From Chachezhania sediminis (lineage in GTDB: Bacteria > Pseudomonadota > Alphaproteobacteria > Rhodobacterales > Rhodobacteraceae), in assembly GCF_009765275.1 (NCBI RefSeq), contig NZ_VOPH01000009.1:1-64000 (forward strand): DNA of 64,000 nucleotides, read 5' to 3'. The position numbers and the translations under genes were made by a program. Shown here one piece after another: positions 8,253 through 16,741 of this stretch (its first letter is position 1; each line of letters opens with the position of its first letter). The notes beneath the pieces were generated by a model. It had not been told where the DNA came from. It did no database searches and saw only the letters and a program-made list of their open reading frames with translations.

Positions 8253-9117
8253 GGGTCTTCTCGTCCTTCGAAAGCGCCGGGGCGATGGCGGCGCCGGTCA
8301 TCCGCCGCACGCCCTGGGCAGCCAGGCAGGCGGCGGCAATCAGGCCGCGGTCTATGTAATCCTGCGCGACCAGCATCCCGCGGTCCAGTGCGCGGTTCAG
8401 ATCTTGCGGAGTCAACGGGGCCACGTCGGTCGTGACCGGAAGGTCGCCCAGGTCGCTGTCGGGCGACAGGTCGCGGGCCGGTGCGCGGGCGATCCCGGGA
8501 TGGCCGGGCAGGTCGACCGCATTGGCGATCAGCGTCGCCGCGGCATCGGCCGTGGCCGCATCGCGGGCCAGCACCGTCACCGCATCGGCGATCCCCAGCG
8601 AATGCGACCGCCCCCGCCACCCGGAGGTTGCCACCCCACCGATCCCGTCACCCGCACCGATGGCGGCCTGCGCCCCGGCAGCACCGGTCACCGGATCCTC
8701 GCAGATTGCCAGCACCAGCGGCCGGTCGGACGTCCACAGGGCGATGTCGCCGCCGTTGTTCACATGGGCGCGCGTCAGGCCGTGGGCGCCTTTCAGCATC
8801 GCGGCCAGCACGTGATCGGCCACCGATCCCGCCACGGCGGCCATCGGCGTCACGAAGACCGGCGCGAAGCGGTCCGTCGCCGCCTGCATCCGCCGCGCCA
8901 CCGCGCCCGACAGGTCCGGGCCGTGCGGACTGCGAAGCCGGGGCAGTTCACCCACCAGCGCCGTCAGCACCGGGACAAAGGCGACATGGGCCCGGCGATA
9001 GGCCGCCTGGACCCGTTCCGCCCCGCCTTCGGCGGCGACGACAAGGTCGATGGGACCATGGACCAGCCGCAACCGTCCATCGGCCGAGATGCCGGCCGTC
9101 GGTCCCTCGGCCCTCAT
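8245..9117 (-). CDS. UPF0280 family protein
   Basis: This is a 290-residue protein with the hallmark UPF0280 segments ARAHVNNGGDIAL and GGVATSGWRGRSHSLGIAD. The fold is related to ApbE-type FAD-binding proteins, which may mean flavin handling, but no activity is established for the family. The start ATG at 9117 overlaps the stop of the reductase gene (ATGA), so the two are translationally coupled. This suggests a direct partnership, for example maturation or flavinylation of the reductase. That partnership is inference; the family identity is seen in the sequence. Confidence 0.88.
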   Translation of the reverse strand: MRAEGPTAGISADGRLRLVHGPIDLVVAAEGGAERVQAAYRRAHVAFVPVLTALVGELPRLRSPHGPDLSGAVARRMQAATDRFAPVFVTPMAAVAGSVADHVLAAMLKGAHGLTRAHVNNGGDIALWTSDRPLVLAICEDPVTGAAGAQAAIGAGDGIGGVATSGWRGRSHSLGIADAVTVLARDAATADAAATLIANAVDLPGHPGIARAPARDLSPDSDLGDLPVTTDVAPLTPQDLNRALDRGMLVAQDYIDRGLIAAACLAAQGVRRMTGAAIAPALSKDEKTHA

Positions 9118-10619
9118 CACTTTGCGCCCCCGCCGGGCCAGGGCAGGCCCGGTTTCATCGCGACAGACTGGCGGCCCGACAGGCGGTGATCGTTCTGCCG
9201 ACCCTTGGTGCCCTTCAGCGCCTCGTCCAGCGGCATCACATAATCCATGTGCCCGCCAAGCGCCGCGTAATCGGCAGCGGTCGTCGTGAATTCGATGGGC
9301 GCGACCAGCGCCGGCGTGGGAACATAGCCAAAGGCATTCTTCGGCATCTGGGTCACGTCGGCCATGAAGGTGATGCCGCCGCCCGGCCAGATGAAGACCG
9401 GCGCGCCGCCCACCGTCACCCGCGTCAGCCGCGACTGGACCGACCGGGTCAGGCCCACCGGGTTTTCGGTGACGCCCGACCGCAAGGACCCGCCCGCACC
9501 CGCCATGAACAGGACCGAGGCCATCGCCGGTTCGCAGTTCTCCTCGATCCGCCGGACCGAAGGCATCAGCCGCTCGGGGATGTCTGTCTGTACGGGGATC
9601 AGGTCGTCGTTCAGTTCGTAATAGGCCGCGTGTTCGCCGGTGGTCGACACCATCAGCAGCGACAGGCCCGGGCGCGCACCCTTCTTGTCCTGCCACTTGT
9701 CCAGGATCAGCAGCGGATCGGTCAGGTTGGTGCCGCCCCAGCCCGTCCCCGGTTCGGCGACCTGGAAGTACCGGCCGGGGGTCGACCGGTGTCCCTTGAT
9801 GCGGATGCCCGACGGCTCCCACCCGATGACCTTGCCGGCCTGGTGTTCGGACATGACGCCGGTGATGTGATCGTCGACCACGACGACCTCGTCGACCAGC
9901 CCTTTCCATTGCGCCGCGAACATGCCCACCGTGGCGGATCCGCAGCCCACGCGCATCCGTTCCTCGCGCTGGCCATTCACCACTGGCGCCTGGCCGGCCT
10001 TGATCTCCAGCTCTGCCCCGTCGTCGATGGTCAGCTCCACCCTCTCGCCGTTGCACAGCGCCAGCAAAGCGGAACAGGTCGCGCGGCCTTCCTTCTTGGA
10101 TCCGCCGGTCAGGTGATGCACGCCGCCCAGCGACAGCATCTGCGAGCCGTATTCGGATGTCGTGACATGGCCGATCACCTCGCCATTCGCCCGCACGGCA
10201 GCGGTTTCGACGCCCAGGTGCCGGTCGGTGTCGATCTTCACCTTGGCGCCGCAATAGGAAAAGATCCCTTCGGTCACCACGGTGATCATGTCCACGCCCG
10301 CGGCCTGCGAGGCGACGATGAAGGGCGCGGGTTTATAATCGGGATAGGTCGTACCCGACCCCACCGCGGTGATGAACGCGTCCTCGCCCGAGACGATGTC
10401 GCCGTCCCATTCCCGTGCAAGGAAAGGCACCAGCGCCGTATCCTCGCGGTTTTCAATGATGGTCAGGGGGTCCAGACGGACCAGTTCGCCGCCTTCGTTG
10501 GCATAGCGGTCGCAGGCCCCGGCGCGGCCGTCGGCGATGTAGCACATGACAGGGCAGGCGTCGCAGCGGATCTTCTCCGGCTTGACGGCTTCGGTGCGGC
10601 TGGTGGCTGCGTCGGTCAA
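9117..10619 (-). CDS. 6-hydroxynicotinate reductase-like Fe-S protein
   Basis: This 500-residue protein resembles 6-hydroxynicotinate reductase, the enzyme that reduces 6-hydroxynicotinate to 1,4,5,6-tetrahydro-6-oxonicotinate in reductive nicotinate catabolism. Near the N-terminus Cys19, Cys22, Cys26 and Cys36 (CDACPVMC then GACDRY) form a likely Fe-S cluster site. The body has many Gly-rich segments (GSGTTYPDYKPAPF, SYCGAKVKIDTD, RVGCGSATVGMF). It is the first gene of the leftward operon and faces a molybdenum hydroxylase operon across a 424-bp regulatory region. Family assignment is fairly secure; nicotinate as the actual substrate is not, since homologues occur with other N-heterocycle clusters. 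Confidence 0.78.
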   Translation of the reverse strand: MTDAATSRTEAVKPEKIRCDACPVMCYIADGRAGACDRYANEGGELVRLDPLTIIENREDTALVPFLAREWDGDIVSGEDAFITAVGSGTTYPDYKPAPFIVASQAAGVDMITVVTEGIFSYCGAKVKIDTDRHLGVETAAVRANGEVIGHVTTSEYGSQMLSLGGVHHLTGGSKKEGRATCSALLALCNGERVELTIDDGAELEIKAGQAPVVNGQREERMRVGCGSATVGMFAAQWKGLVDEVVVVDDHITGVMSEHQAGKVIGWEPSGIRIKGHRSTPGRYFQVAEPGTGWGGTNLTDPLLILDKWQDKKGARPGLSLLMVSTTGEHAAYYELNDDLIPVQTDIPERLMPSVRRIEENCEPAMASVLFMAGAGGSLRSGVTENPVGLTRSVQSRLTRVTVGGAPVFIWPGGGITFMADVTQMPKNAFGYVPTPALVAPIEFTTTAADYAALGGHMDYVMPLDEALKGTKGRQNDHRLSGRQSVAMKPGLPWPGGGAK

Positions 10620-10654
10620 GACTGGGTCTCCGGAGCTGGGCGCACGACTGGCTT

Positions 10655-10676
10655 ATTCGTTTGTATACGAACGCAT
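10655..10676. promoter_or_regulatory. Candidate operator 1
   Basis: ATTCGTTTGTATACGAACG followed by CAT is an imperfect palindrome centred on GTATAC, 36 bases upstream of the reductase gene start. It shares the TCGTTTG half-site with the perfect palindrome at 10989-11020, and its TTTGTATAC core recurs at 62267. Confidence 0.5.
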
Positions 10677-10896
10677 GACGGGGATTTGCCTGTCAACTGT
10701 TTTGCGCCGTCGTCACTTGAGTGCGATCCGCGGCCCCCTTCCGGGCTGTTTCCCCGTCTGCCCGGCGCGGAACCCCTGTGCAGACAGGGTTTCGCGGGGG
10801 CGTGCCAACCCGATGCCGGGAGGCAGGAGGCCTTCAAGAAAACGTCCCCCGATCGTCGGCTGCATCATTTCAGGGCACAGCCCGCCCAATTTTTCA

Positions 10897-10908
10897 TTCG
10901 TGTACGAA
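10897..10908. promoter_or_regulatory. Candidate operator 2
   Basis: TTCGTGTACGAA is a near-perfect 12-bp palindrome followed by CGAC. The ATTCG...TACGAACG pattern repeats that of site 1 with a shorter spacer. Confidence 0.4.
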
Positions 10909-10988
10909 CGACACGCGAATATTGGGGGAGGACACCCGCGAAACCGATCTGCGAGATTGACAAAAATTCAGGCAGATTCGTAACGTGA

Positions 10989-11020
10989 GTCCGTATCGTT
11001 TGCACGCAAACGATACGGAC
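10989..11020. promoter_or_regulatory. Candidate operator 3, perfect 32-bp inverted repeat
   Basis: The arm GTCCGTATCGTTTGC is followed by AC and then its exact reverse complement, ending 23 bases before the ATG of the molybdenum hydroxylase operon. A 15-bp perfect arm without a T-tract points to a repressor-binding operator overlapping the promoter or leader rather than a terminator. Confidence 0.6.
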
Positions 11021-11043
11021 GACCCGCAGAGGAAAGGCGGCAG

Positions 11044-11877
11044 ATGCTGTACCGACCCGAATCACTCGACGCCGCTCTGGCGCTCATGGCAGAACCGGGC
11101 GCCGTGCTCCTTGCGGGGGGCACCGATGTCTATCCCGCGCTGCGCGACGGGATGCCGCCGGACAGGATGATCGACCTGACACGGGTGGCCGACCTGCGGG
11201 GCATCGCGCTGGCAGACGGCACCTGGCGGATCGGCGGGGCCACCACCTGGACCGATATCGTGAAGGCGGAGCTTCCGCCGCGTCTAGCCGGGCTGCAACT
11301 GGCGGGGCGCGAGGTCGGATCGATCCAGATCCAGAATGCCGGAACCGTCGCGGGCAATATCTGCAACGCCTCGCCCGCTGCCGATGGCGTGCCGGCCCTG
11401 ATGGCGCTGGACGCGGCGGTCGAAATCGCCGGGCCCGAAGGCCTGCGCACCCTACCCCTGCATACCTTCCTGAAAGGCCCGCGCCAGACCGACCTGCAAC
11501 CAGGCGAGATCGTGACCGCCCTGCTGATCCCGGACGGGCCCGGCCGGGGCGCCTTCCTGAAGCTGGGCGCGCGCAAGTACCTGGTGATCTCCATCGCCAT
11601 GATCTCTGCCGTTGTCGAGATTGGCGCAGGAAAGATCACCAATGCCGCCGTGGCCGTGGGCGCCTGTTCCCCCGTCGCCCGGCGCCTGACGGCGCTGGAG
11701 GCACAACTGACCGGCGCGACTGCCGCCGACATCCCCGCGCTTTGCGCGAAGGCCGACCTATCGGACCTCTCCCCCATCACCGATGTCCGCGCCAGCGCCG
11801 ACTATCGCGGCGAGGCGGTGCCCACGCTGGTCGCCCGCACCGTCCTGACCGCCATGGAGGCCCCTCATGTCGCTTGA
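11044..11877 (+). CDS. Molybdenum hydroxylase, FAD-binding subunit (CoxM/XdhB-like)
   Basis: This 277-residue protein has the FAD-PCMH fold of medium subunits of the xanthine dehydrogenase family. LLAGGTDVYPALRDG near residue 20 is the first FAD-binding loop and the IQNAGTVAGNICNASPAADG segment at about residues 98-117 contacts FAD. It passes electrons from the Fe-S domain to an acceptor. Its 3' end overlaps the following gene by 11 bases, so the two are made together. It is the first gene of the rightward operon. Confidence 0.92.
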   Translation: MLYRPESLDAALALMAEPGAVLLAGGTDVYPALRDGMPPDRMIDLTRVADLRGIALADGTWRIGGATTWTDIVKAELPPRLAGLQLAGREVGSIQIQNAGTVAGNICNASPAADGVPALMALDAAVEIAGPEGLRTLPLHTFLKGPRQTDLQPGEIVTALLIPDGPGRGAFLKLGARKYLVISIAMISAVVEIGAGKITNAAVAVGACSPVARRLTALEAQLTGATAADIPALCAKADLSDLSPITDVRASADYRGEAVPTLVARTVLTAMEAPHVA

Positions 11878-14584
11878 CGAACCCCAGGGCCATCTGAGCC
11901 TGGTCCTGAACGGGGCCAAGATCACGGTCCCCGCCGATGCCACCGCCCGCCTGTCCGACATGCTGCGCGACGTTGCCGGTGCCCGGGACGTGAAGGTCGG
12001 CTGCAATGCCGGTGACTGCGGCGCCTGTACCGTTCTGGTCGACGGCGATCCGGTCTGCGCCTGCCTGACCGCCGCGGGCCAGGTGCAGGGCCGCAGGGTC
12101 GATACCCAGGCCGGGCTGGTCGAACATGACGACATCGCGCAGCGGCTGGCGAAGTCCTTCCAGCGCCACCAGGCCGCGCAATGCGGGATATGCACGCCGG
12201 GCATGATGGTGTCGGCCGTGGCCCTGCTGCGCACCGGACTGCCCCTGAACGAGGCCGTGGTGGCCGACGCTCTTGGCGGTGTCCTCTGCCGGTGCACCGG
12301 ATACCGCAAGATCATCGCGGCGATTCTGGACGTGTCGTCGGATGCCGACCCGCAGGCCGAAGGCAGTGTCGGTGAACGCACCGCGCGGCTGGACGGCTGG
12401 CCCAAGGTGTCGGGCGCCGAACGCTTCGGCGACGACGTGGCGCCCGCCGATGCGCTGACCGTCCGCGCAATCCGGTCGCCCTTTCACCGGGCCGGTTTCA
12501 CCTTCGGCGATCTGGACGCCTATCGCGCCCGGACCGGGCTGGACCTGATCCTGACCGCGAAGGACATCCCGGGCGACAACCTTTTCGGCGTGATCCCGGG
12601 CTTCATCGATCAGCCGGTCTTTGCCGTGGAAGAAGCGCGTTACAAGGGCGAGGCCGTGGCCGCCGTCGTGGGGCCTGCCGCCTTGCTGGATACCCTGCCG
12701 CCCTTCCCCGTCACGTGGGACGAACGCCCGGCCAACCTGACGCCCGCCGGCGCGGCCCGGGCCCCCCTGCTGCACCCAGACCGCGAAGCCAACGTGATGT
12801 GCCGCGGCCATGTCGCCCGGGGCAATGCTGTGGACGCGATGAAGACGGCCGCCCACACCGTCAGCGGCGCCTTTTCCACCGGGTTCATCGAACACGCCTA
12901 TATCGAGCCCGAGGCCGCGACCGCCCGCCGCGTCGGCGACCGGATCGAGGTCCAGTGCTGCACCCAGGCCCCCTACATGAACCGCGACGGGCTGGCGGGG
13001 ATCCTGGGTCTGGCACCTGAAAACGTGCGCATCCTGCCGACAGCGGTCGGCGGCGGCTTCGGATCGAAACTGGACCTGACGGCCCAGCCCTACGTGGCGC
13101 TGGCCGCCTGGATCCTGAACCGGCCCGTCCGCATGACCTATACCCGCGGCGAAAGCATCGCGACCTCGACGAAACGCCATCCGTCTGAAACCTGGATGGA
13201 GATCGGCGCGGACGCCCAAGGCCGCATCGTGGCGGCAAGGTTCCAGGGCACGTTCAACACCGGCGCCTATTCCAGCTGGGGTCCGACGGTGGCAAACCGG
13301 GTGCCGATCCATGCCTCGGGTCCCTACCTGACGCCCAACTACGTGGCCGACAGTGTCGGGATCCACACCAACACCGCGTCCTCCGGGGCCTTCCGAGGCT
13401 TCGGCGTGCCCCAATCGTCGGTGGCGCAGGAACAGCTTTACGACATGCTGGCGGAAAAGCTGGGCATCGACCGGCTGGAATTCCGCCGCATGAACTGCCT
13501 GCAGAACGGCGATCCAACCGTGACGGGCCAGGTCTTCGACACCGGCATGGGCATCGACGCCTGTTTCGACGCGCTGAAACCCGACTGGACCCGCGCGCTG
13601 GCAGAGGCCAAGGCGTTCAATGCCTCCCATACGACGGTCAAGCGCGGCGTCGGCGTGGCGGGCGGCTGGTACGGCTGCGGCAATACCTCTATGTCGAACC
13701 CCTCGACCATCCGCGCCGGGGTCACGCCGGGCGGGGAAATCGTCCTGCACCAGGGTGCCGTCGACATCGGCCAGGGGTCGAACACCGTCATCACCCAGAT
13801 CTTTGCCGAAGCCCTTTGCGTCTCGGTGTCTCAGGTCACCCTTGTCGGCCCCGACACCGACGTGACGCCGGACGCCGGCAAGACCTCGGCCTCGCGCCAG
13901 ACCTTCATCACAGGCAATGCGGCCCGTCTGGCGGGAGAGGCGCTGCGGGCCCAGATCCTGCGGCTGGGCAATGCGGGCACCGGGGCTACGATCGCTGCCA
14001 CCGAAGACGGCCTGACCGTGTCCGAGGACGGAGAGACTCGCCGGATCGCCCTGCCCGAAGGTACGCCTTACGCGCTGGAAGTGGTCGAAAGCTATGACCC
14101 GCCCACCCTGCCGCTGGACGAAAACGGCCAGGGCTCGCCCTATGCCGTCTTCGGCACCGCCGCCCAGATGGTGGAACTGGAGGTCGATCTGGACCTGGGC
14201 ACCGTGAAGCTCCTGCGCTTCGTCGCCGCCCACGATGTCGGCCGCGCCATCAACCCGACGCTGGTCGAAGGCCAGATCGAAGGCGGCATCGCCCAGGGCA
14301 TCGGCCTGGCGTTGATGGAGGAATTCCTGCCCGGCCGGACAGAAAACCTGCACGACTACCTGATCCCGACCATCGGCGACGTGCCCGACGTGACGTCGAT
14401 CATCGTGGAATCCGGCGATGCGCACGGACCCTACGGCGCCAAGGGGCTGGGCGAACACTGCCTGATCCCGACCGCCCCGGCCGTCCTGAATGCCATTGCG
14501 CATGCCTCCGGCGCGCGGATCCACCACCTGCCCGCGACCCCCGACCGGGTGCGGGCCGCCATCCTCGCGAAGGCCAAGACATGA
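11867..14584 (+). CDS. Molybdenum hydroxylase with fused [2Fe-2S] and molybdopterin domains
   Basis: This single 905-residue frame joins two normally separate subunits. Residues 1-165 are the small Fe-S subunit: Cys46, Cys51, Cys54 and Cys66 bind the plant-type cluster, and CGICTPGM plus CRCTGY bind the second. Residues about 175-905 are the large molybdopterin-binding subunit, with VGGGFGSK, GAFRGFGVPQ, DIGQGSN and, near the C-terminus, KGLGEH, whose Glu is the likely catalytic base. Such enzymes hydroxylate N-heteroaromatic rings next to nitrogen with water as oxygen source. Next to a 6-hydroxynicotinate reductase-like gene, nicotinate or a similar ring acid is the natural guess. The stop overlaps the next start (ATGA). 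Confidence 0.9.
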   Translation: MSLDEPQGHLSLVLNGAKITVPADATARLSDMLRDVAGARDVKVGCNAGDCGACTVLVDGDPVCACLTAAGQVQGRRVDTQAGLVEHDDIAQRLAKSFQRHQAAQCGICTPGMMVSAVALLRTGLPLNEAVVADALGGVLCRCTGYRKIIAAILDVSSDADPQAEGSVGERTARLDGWPKVSGAERFGDDVAPADALTVRAIRSPFHRAGFTFGDLDAYRARTGLDLILTAKDIPGDNLFGVIPGFIDQPVFAVEEARYKGEAVAAVVGPAALLDTLPPFPVTWDERPANLTPAGAARAPLLHPDREANVMCRGHVARGNAVDAMKTAAHTVSGAFSTGFIEHAYIEPEAATARRVGDRIEVQCCTQAPYMNRDGLAGILGLAPENVRILPTAVGGGFGSKLDLTAQPYVALAAWILNRPVRMTYTRGESIATSTKRHPSETWMEIGADAQGRIVAARFQGTFNTGAYSSWGPTVANRVPIHASGPYLTPNYVADSVGIHTNTASSGAFRGFGVPQSSVAQEQLYDMLAEKLGIDRLEFRRMNCLQNGDPTVTGQVFDTGMGIDACFDALKPDWTRALAEAKAFNASHTTVKRGVGVAGGWYGCGNTSMSNPSTIRAGVTPGGEIVLHQGAVDIGQGSNTVITQIFAEALCVSVSQVTLVGPDTDVTPDAGKTSASRQTFITGNAARLAGEALRAQILRLGNAGTGATIAATEDGLTVSEDGETRRIALPEGTPYALEVVESYDPPTLPLDENGQGSPYAVFGTAAQMVELEVDLDLGTVKLLRFVAAHDVGRAINPTLVEGQIEGGIAQGIGLALMEEFLPGRTENLHDYLIPTIGDVPDVTSIIVESGDAHGPYGAKGLGEHCLIPTAPAVLNAIAHASGARIHHLPATPDRVRAAILAKAKT

Positions 14585-16641
14585 CCAGAACTGACATCAC
14601 CGGCAGCTTCGCCGGCATCGACGTGGGCGGCACCTTCACCGATCTCGTCCACTACGACAGCCGCGCGGGCCGGGTGAAACTTGCCAAGGTGCCGACCACG
14701 CTCGACAACCAGGCGCATGGCGTTCTGGCGGCACTGGATGCGGCATCGGTCGATATCGCAGCGCTGGACCTGATCGTTCACGGCACCACGACGACGACGA
14801 ACGCGGTGCTTGAACGCCAGCTTTGCAAGACCGGCCTGATCACGACCCATGGGTTCCGCGACGTGCTGGAACTGGGCCGCCGTACCCGGCCGCACCCCTA
14901 TGGCATGTCGGGCCAGTTCCGCCCGCTGATCCCCCGCGACCTGCGGCTGGAAGTGCCCGAACGCATGCTGGCGGACGGCACGGAATACCTGGCGCTTGAC
15001 GAAGACGCGCTTCGCGCCGCCCTCCGCCAGTTGGTGGACGCGGGCTGCGAGGCGCTGGTGATCCATTTCCTGCACGCCTACGCGAATCCCGCCCATGAAC
15101 GCCGCGCGGGAGAGATCGCGGCCCAGGAATGGCCCAACGGCAACATCACCATGGGTCACGCGCTGCTGTCGGAAAGCCGCGAATACGAACGCGGCGTGAC
15201 GGCGGCGGTGAATGCCTCGGTGCAACCGCTGCTCCGCCGTTATGTCGAACGGCTGGCCGACCGGCTGGCGGATCGCGGCTATGCCAGCGACCTGCTGGTC
15301 ATGAACGGCAATGGCGGCATGGTCTCCGCCCGGATCGTGGCCGAAGAGGCCGCCAAGACCGTCATGTCCGGTCCCGCCTCTGGCGTGATGGCCGCGGCCT
15401 ATACCGGCCGCCGCGCCGGCATCCCGGACCTTCTGACCTACGACATGGGCGGCACCTCGACAGACGTGGCCATGATCCGCGGTGCGGACCCCGCCGTCTC
15501 TCACGAGATCGAGATCGAATATGCCATGCCGATCCACGTCCCCATGGTGGACGTGCGCACGGTCGGCGCCGGCGGCGGCTCGATCGCACGGGTGAACGCG
15601 GCGGGCCTGCTGCAGGTTGGCCCCGACAGCGCCGGATCGACCCCGGGCCCGATCTGCTATGGCAAGGGCGGGACCGAACCCACCATCTCCGACGCCAACA
15701 TGCTGCTGGGCCGGATGAACCCCGACCGCCTGAACACCGGCGCTGGCGGCGTGACCCTCGACACGATCCGCGACGCCTTCGCGGCCAGGCTCGGCGCCCC
15801 CCTGGGCCTCGACGCCGTGGCCGCCGCCGCCGCCGTCCTCCAGATCGCCACAGCCAAGATGGCCGATGCCGTCCGCATGGTCTCGATCTCGCTGGGCGAG
15901 GATCCGCGCGACTTCGCGCTCTTCGCCTTCGGCGGCGCCGGCCCCCTCCACGCCTGCGCCATCGCCCGCGAACTGGGCGTGCCCCGGGTGCTGGTCCCGG
16001 CCCGGCCCGGCATCACCAATGCACTGGGGTGCATCGTGGCCGACCTCCGCCACGACTTCGTACAGACCATCAACCGCCCGCTCGACCTCTGCGATATGGA
16101 GGAGGTCCACGTCGCCCTCGCCGCGCAGGTCGCGCAAGGCACCGCCGCCGTCGAGACCGAACGCGTCGACATCGCCGAACTGAAGGTCTCCCATTCGGTG
16201 GACATGCAATTCATCGGCCAGACCCACCTCCTCCGCGTGCCGATCCCCGACGCAAGCCCCACACGAGAAGACCTGCAGAAACTCTTCGAGGAGGCCTATT
16301 TCCGCCGCTTCCAGGTGGCGCTTCCGGAAATCCGCCCGGCGCTGGTCAACGTGAACACCTCCGTCATCGGCCGCAGGCCCGAGGTCGACCTCTCCCTCCT
16401 CATCGACGCGTCGTTGCGCAAACCGACGCTGGCAGACGCCCAAACCAGCACCCGCGACGTCTGGTTCGACGGCTGGACCGACACCCCCGTCTACTGGCGC
16501 GATTTCCTGCCCGCCTCCGCAACGCTTTCGGGCCCGGCCATCGTCGAACAAATGGACTGCACCCTTGTCATGGAACCCGGTGACGTGGCCACCCAGGATC
16601 AAGACGGCAACCTGATCGTCACGCTGGGACCGCGCCCATGA
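14581..16641 (+). CDS. hyuA: Hydantoinase/oxoprolinase subunit A (HyuA)
   Basis: This 686-residue protein belongs to the hydantoinase A/oxoprolinase family. The ATPase-like start GIDVGGTFTD is at residues 12-21, HGTTTTTNAVLE follows near residue 62, and YDMGGTSTDVAMIRG and FGGAGPLHAC lie further on. With HyuB these proteins hydrolyse cyclic amides (5-oxoproline, N-methylhydantoin) at the expense of ATP, or carboxylate ketones in the acetone carboxylase branch. Here the pair could open the lactam ring made by the upstream hydroxylase and reductase. This role is inferred from context only. It is translationally coupled to the molybdenum hydroxylase gene. Confidence 0.9.
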   Translation: MTRTDITGSFAGIDVGGTFTDLVHYDSRAGRVKLAKVPTTLDNQAHGVLAALDAASVDIAALDLIVHGTTTTTNAVLERQLCKTGLITTHGFRDVLELGRRTRPHPYGMSGQFRPLIPRDLRLEVPERMLADGTEYLALDEDALRAALRQLVDAGCEALVIHFLHAYANPAHERRAGEIAAQEWPNGNITMGHALLSESREYERGVTAAVNASVQPLLRRYVERLADRLADRGYASDLLVMNGNGGMVSARIVAEEAAKTVMSGPASGVMAAAYTGRRAGIPDLLTYDMGGTSTDVAMIRGADPAVSHEIEIEYAMPIHVPMVDVRTVGAGGGSIARVNAAGLLQVGPDSAGSTPGPICYGKGGTEPTISDANMLLGRMNPDRLNTGAGGVTLDTIRDAFAARLGAPLGLDAVAAAAAVLQIATAKMADAVRMVSISLGEDPRDFALFAFGGAGPLHACAIARELGVPRVLVPARPGITNALGCIVADLRHDFVQTINRPLDLCDMEEVHVALAAQVAQGTAAVETERVDIAELKVSHSVDMQFIGQTHLLRVPIPDASPTREDLQKLFEEAYFRRFQVALPEIRPALVNVNTSVIGRRPEVDLSLLIDASLRKPTLADAQTSTRDVWFDGWTDTPVYWRDFLPASATLSGPAIVEQMDCTLVMEPGDVATQDQDGNLIVTLGPRP

Positions 16642-16667
16642 CCCGGAAACCCGGGCGCCCGCGCCTG

Positions 16668-16700
16668 CTTCTTCTCTTCGAAAATACTCCCGCCGGAGGC
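16668..16700. repeat. 33-bp intergenic repeat, copy 1
   Basis: The segment runs CTTCTTCTCTTC, then GAAAATACTCCCGCCGGAGG and C. It matches 58145-58177 except for two adjacent bases. It contains the short inverted repeat CTCCCGCCGGAG and lies in the 100-base gap between hyuA and hyuB. Confidence 0.75.
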
Positions 16701-16741
16701 ATCCGCCGCCTGCCCCACGACCCGACGCCCGGAGTACGCGC

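Larger units (their letters stand above)
10620..11043. promoter_or_regulatory. Divergent regulatory region between reductase and molybdenum hydroxylase operons
   Basis: No gene is seen in these 424 bases, which must hold the promoters of both divergent catabolic operons. Three related palindromic sites occur: around 10655-10676, 10897-10908 and 10989-11020. The parts near the two gene starts are AT-richer than the surroundings. The repeated TCGTTTG/CGAACG half-sites suggest one dimeric repressor acting at both ends, with possible looping. Confidence 0.6.

Noticed and set aside
10773-10795. GGAAC followed by GTTT upstream of the molybdenum hydroxylase operon, resembling an EcfG promoter
   Set aside because: The spacing is 15 bases to GTTT with no CGTT, unlike the uniform N16-CGTT of the seven accepted sites, and it coincides with a local hairpin.
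8481-10988. 835-codon plus-strand frame
   Set aside because: It runs antisense through the UPF0280 and reductase genes and across the divergent promoter region, and reads as Arg/Pro-rich noise.
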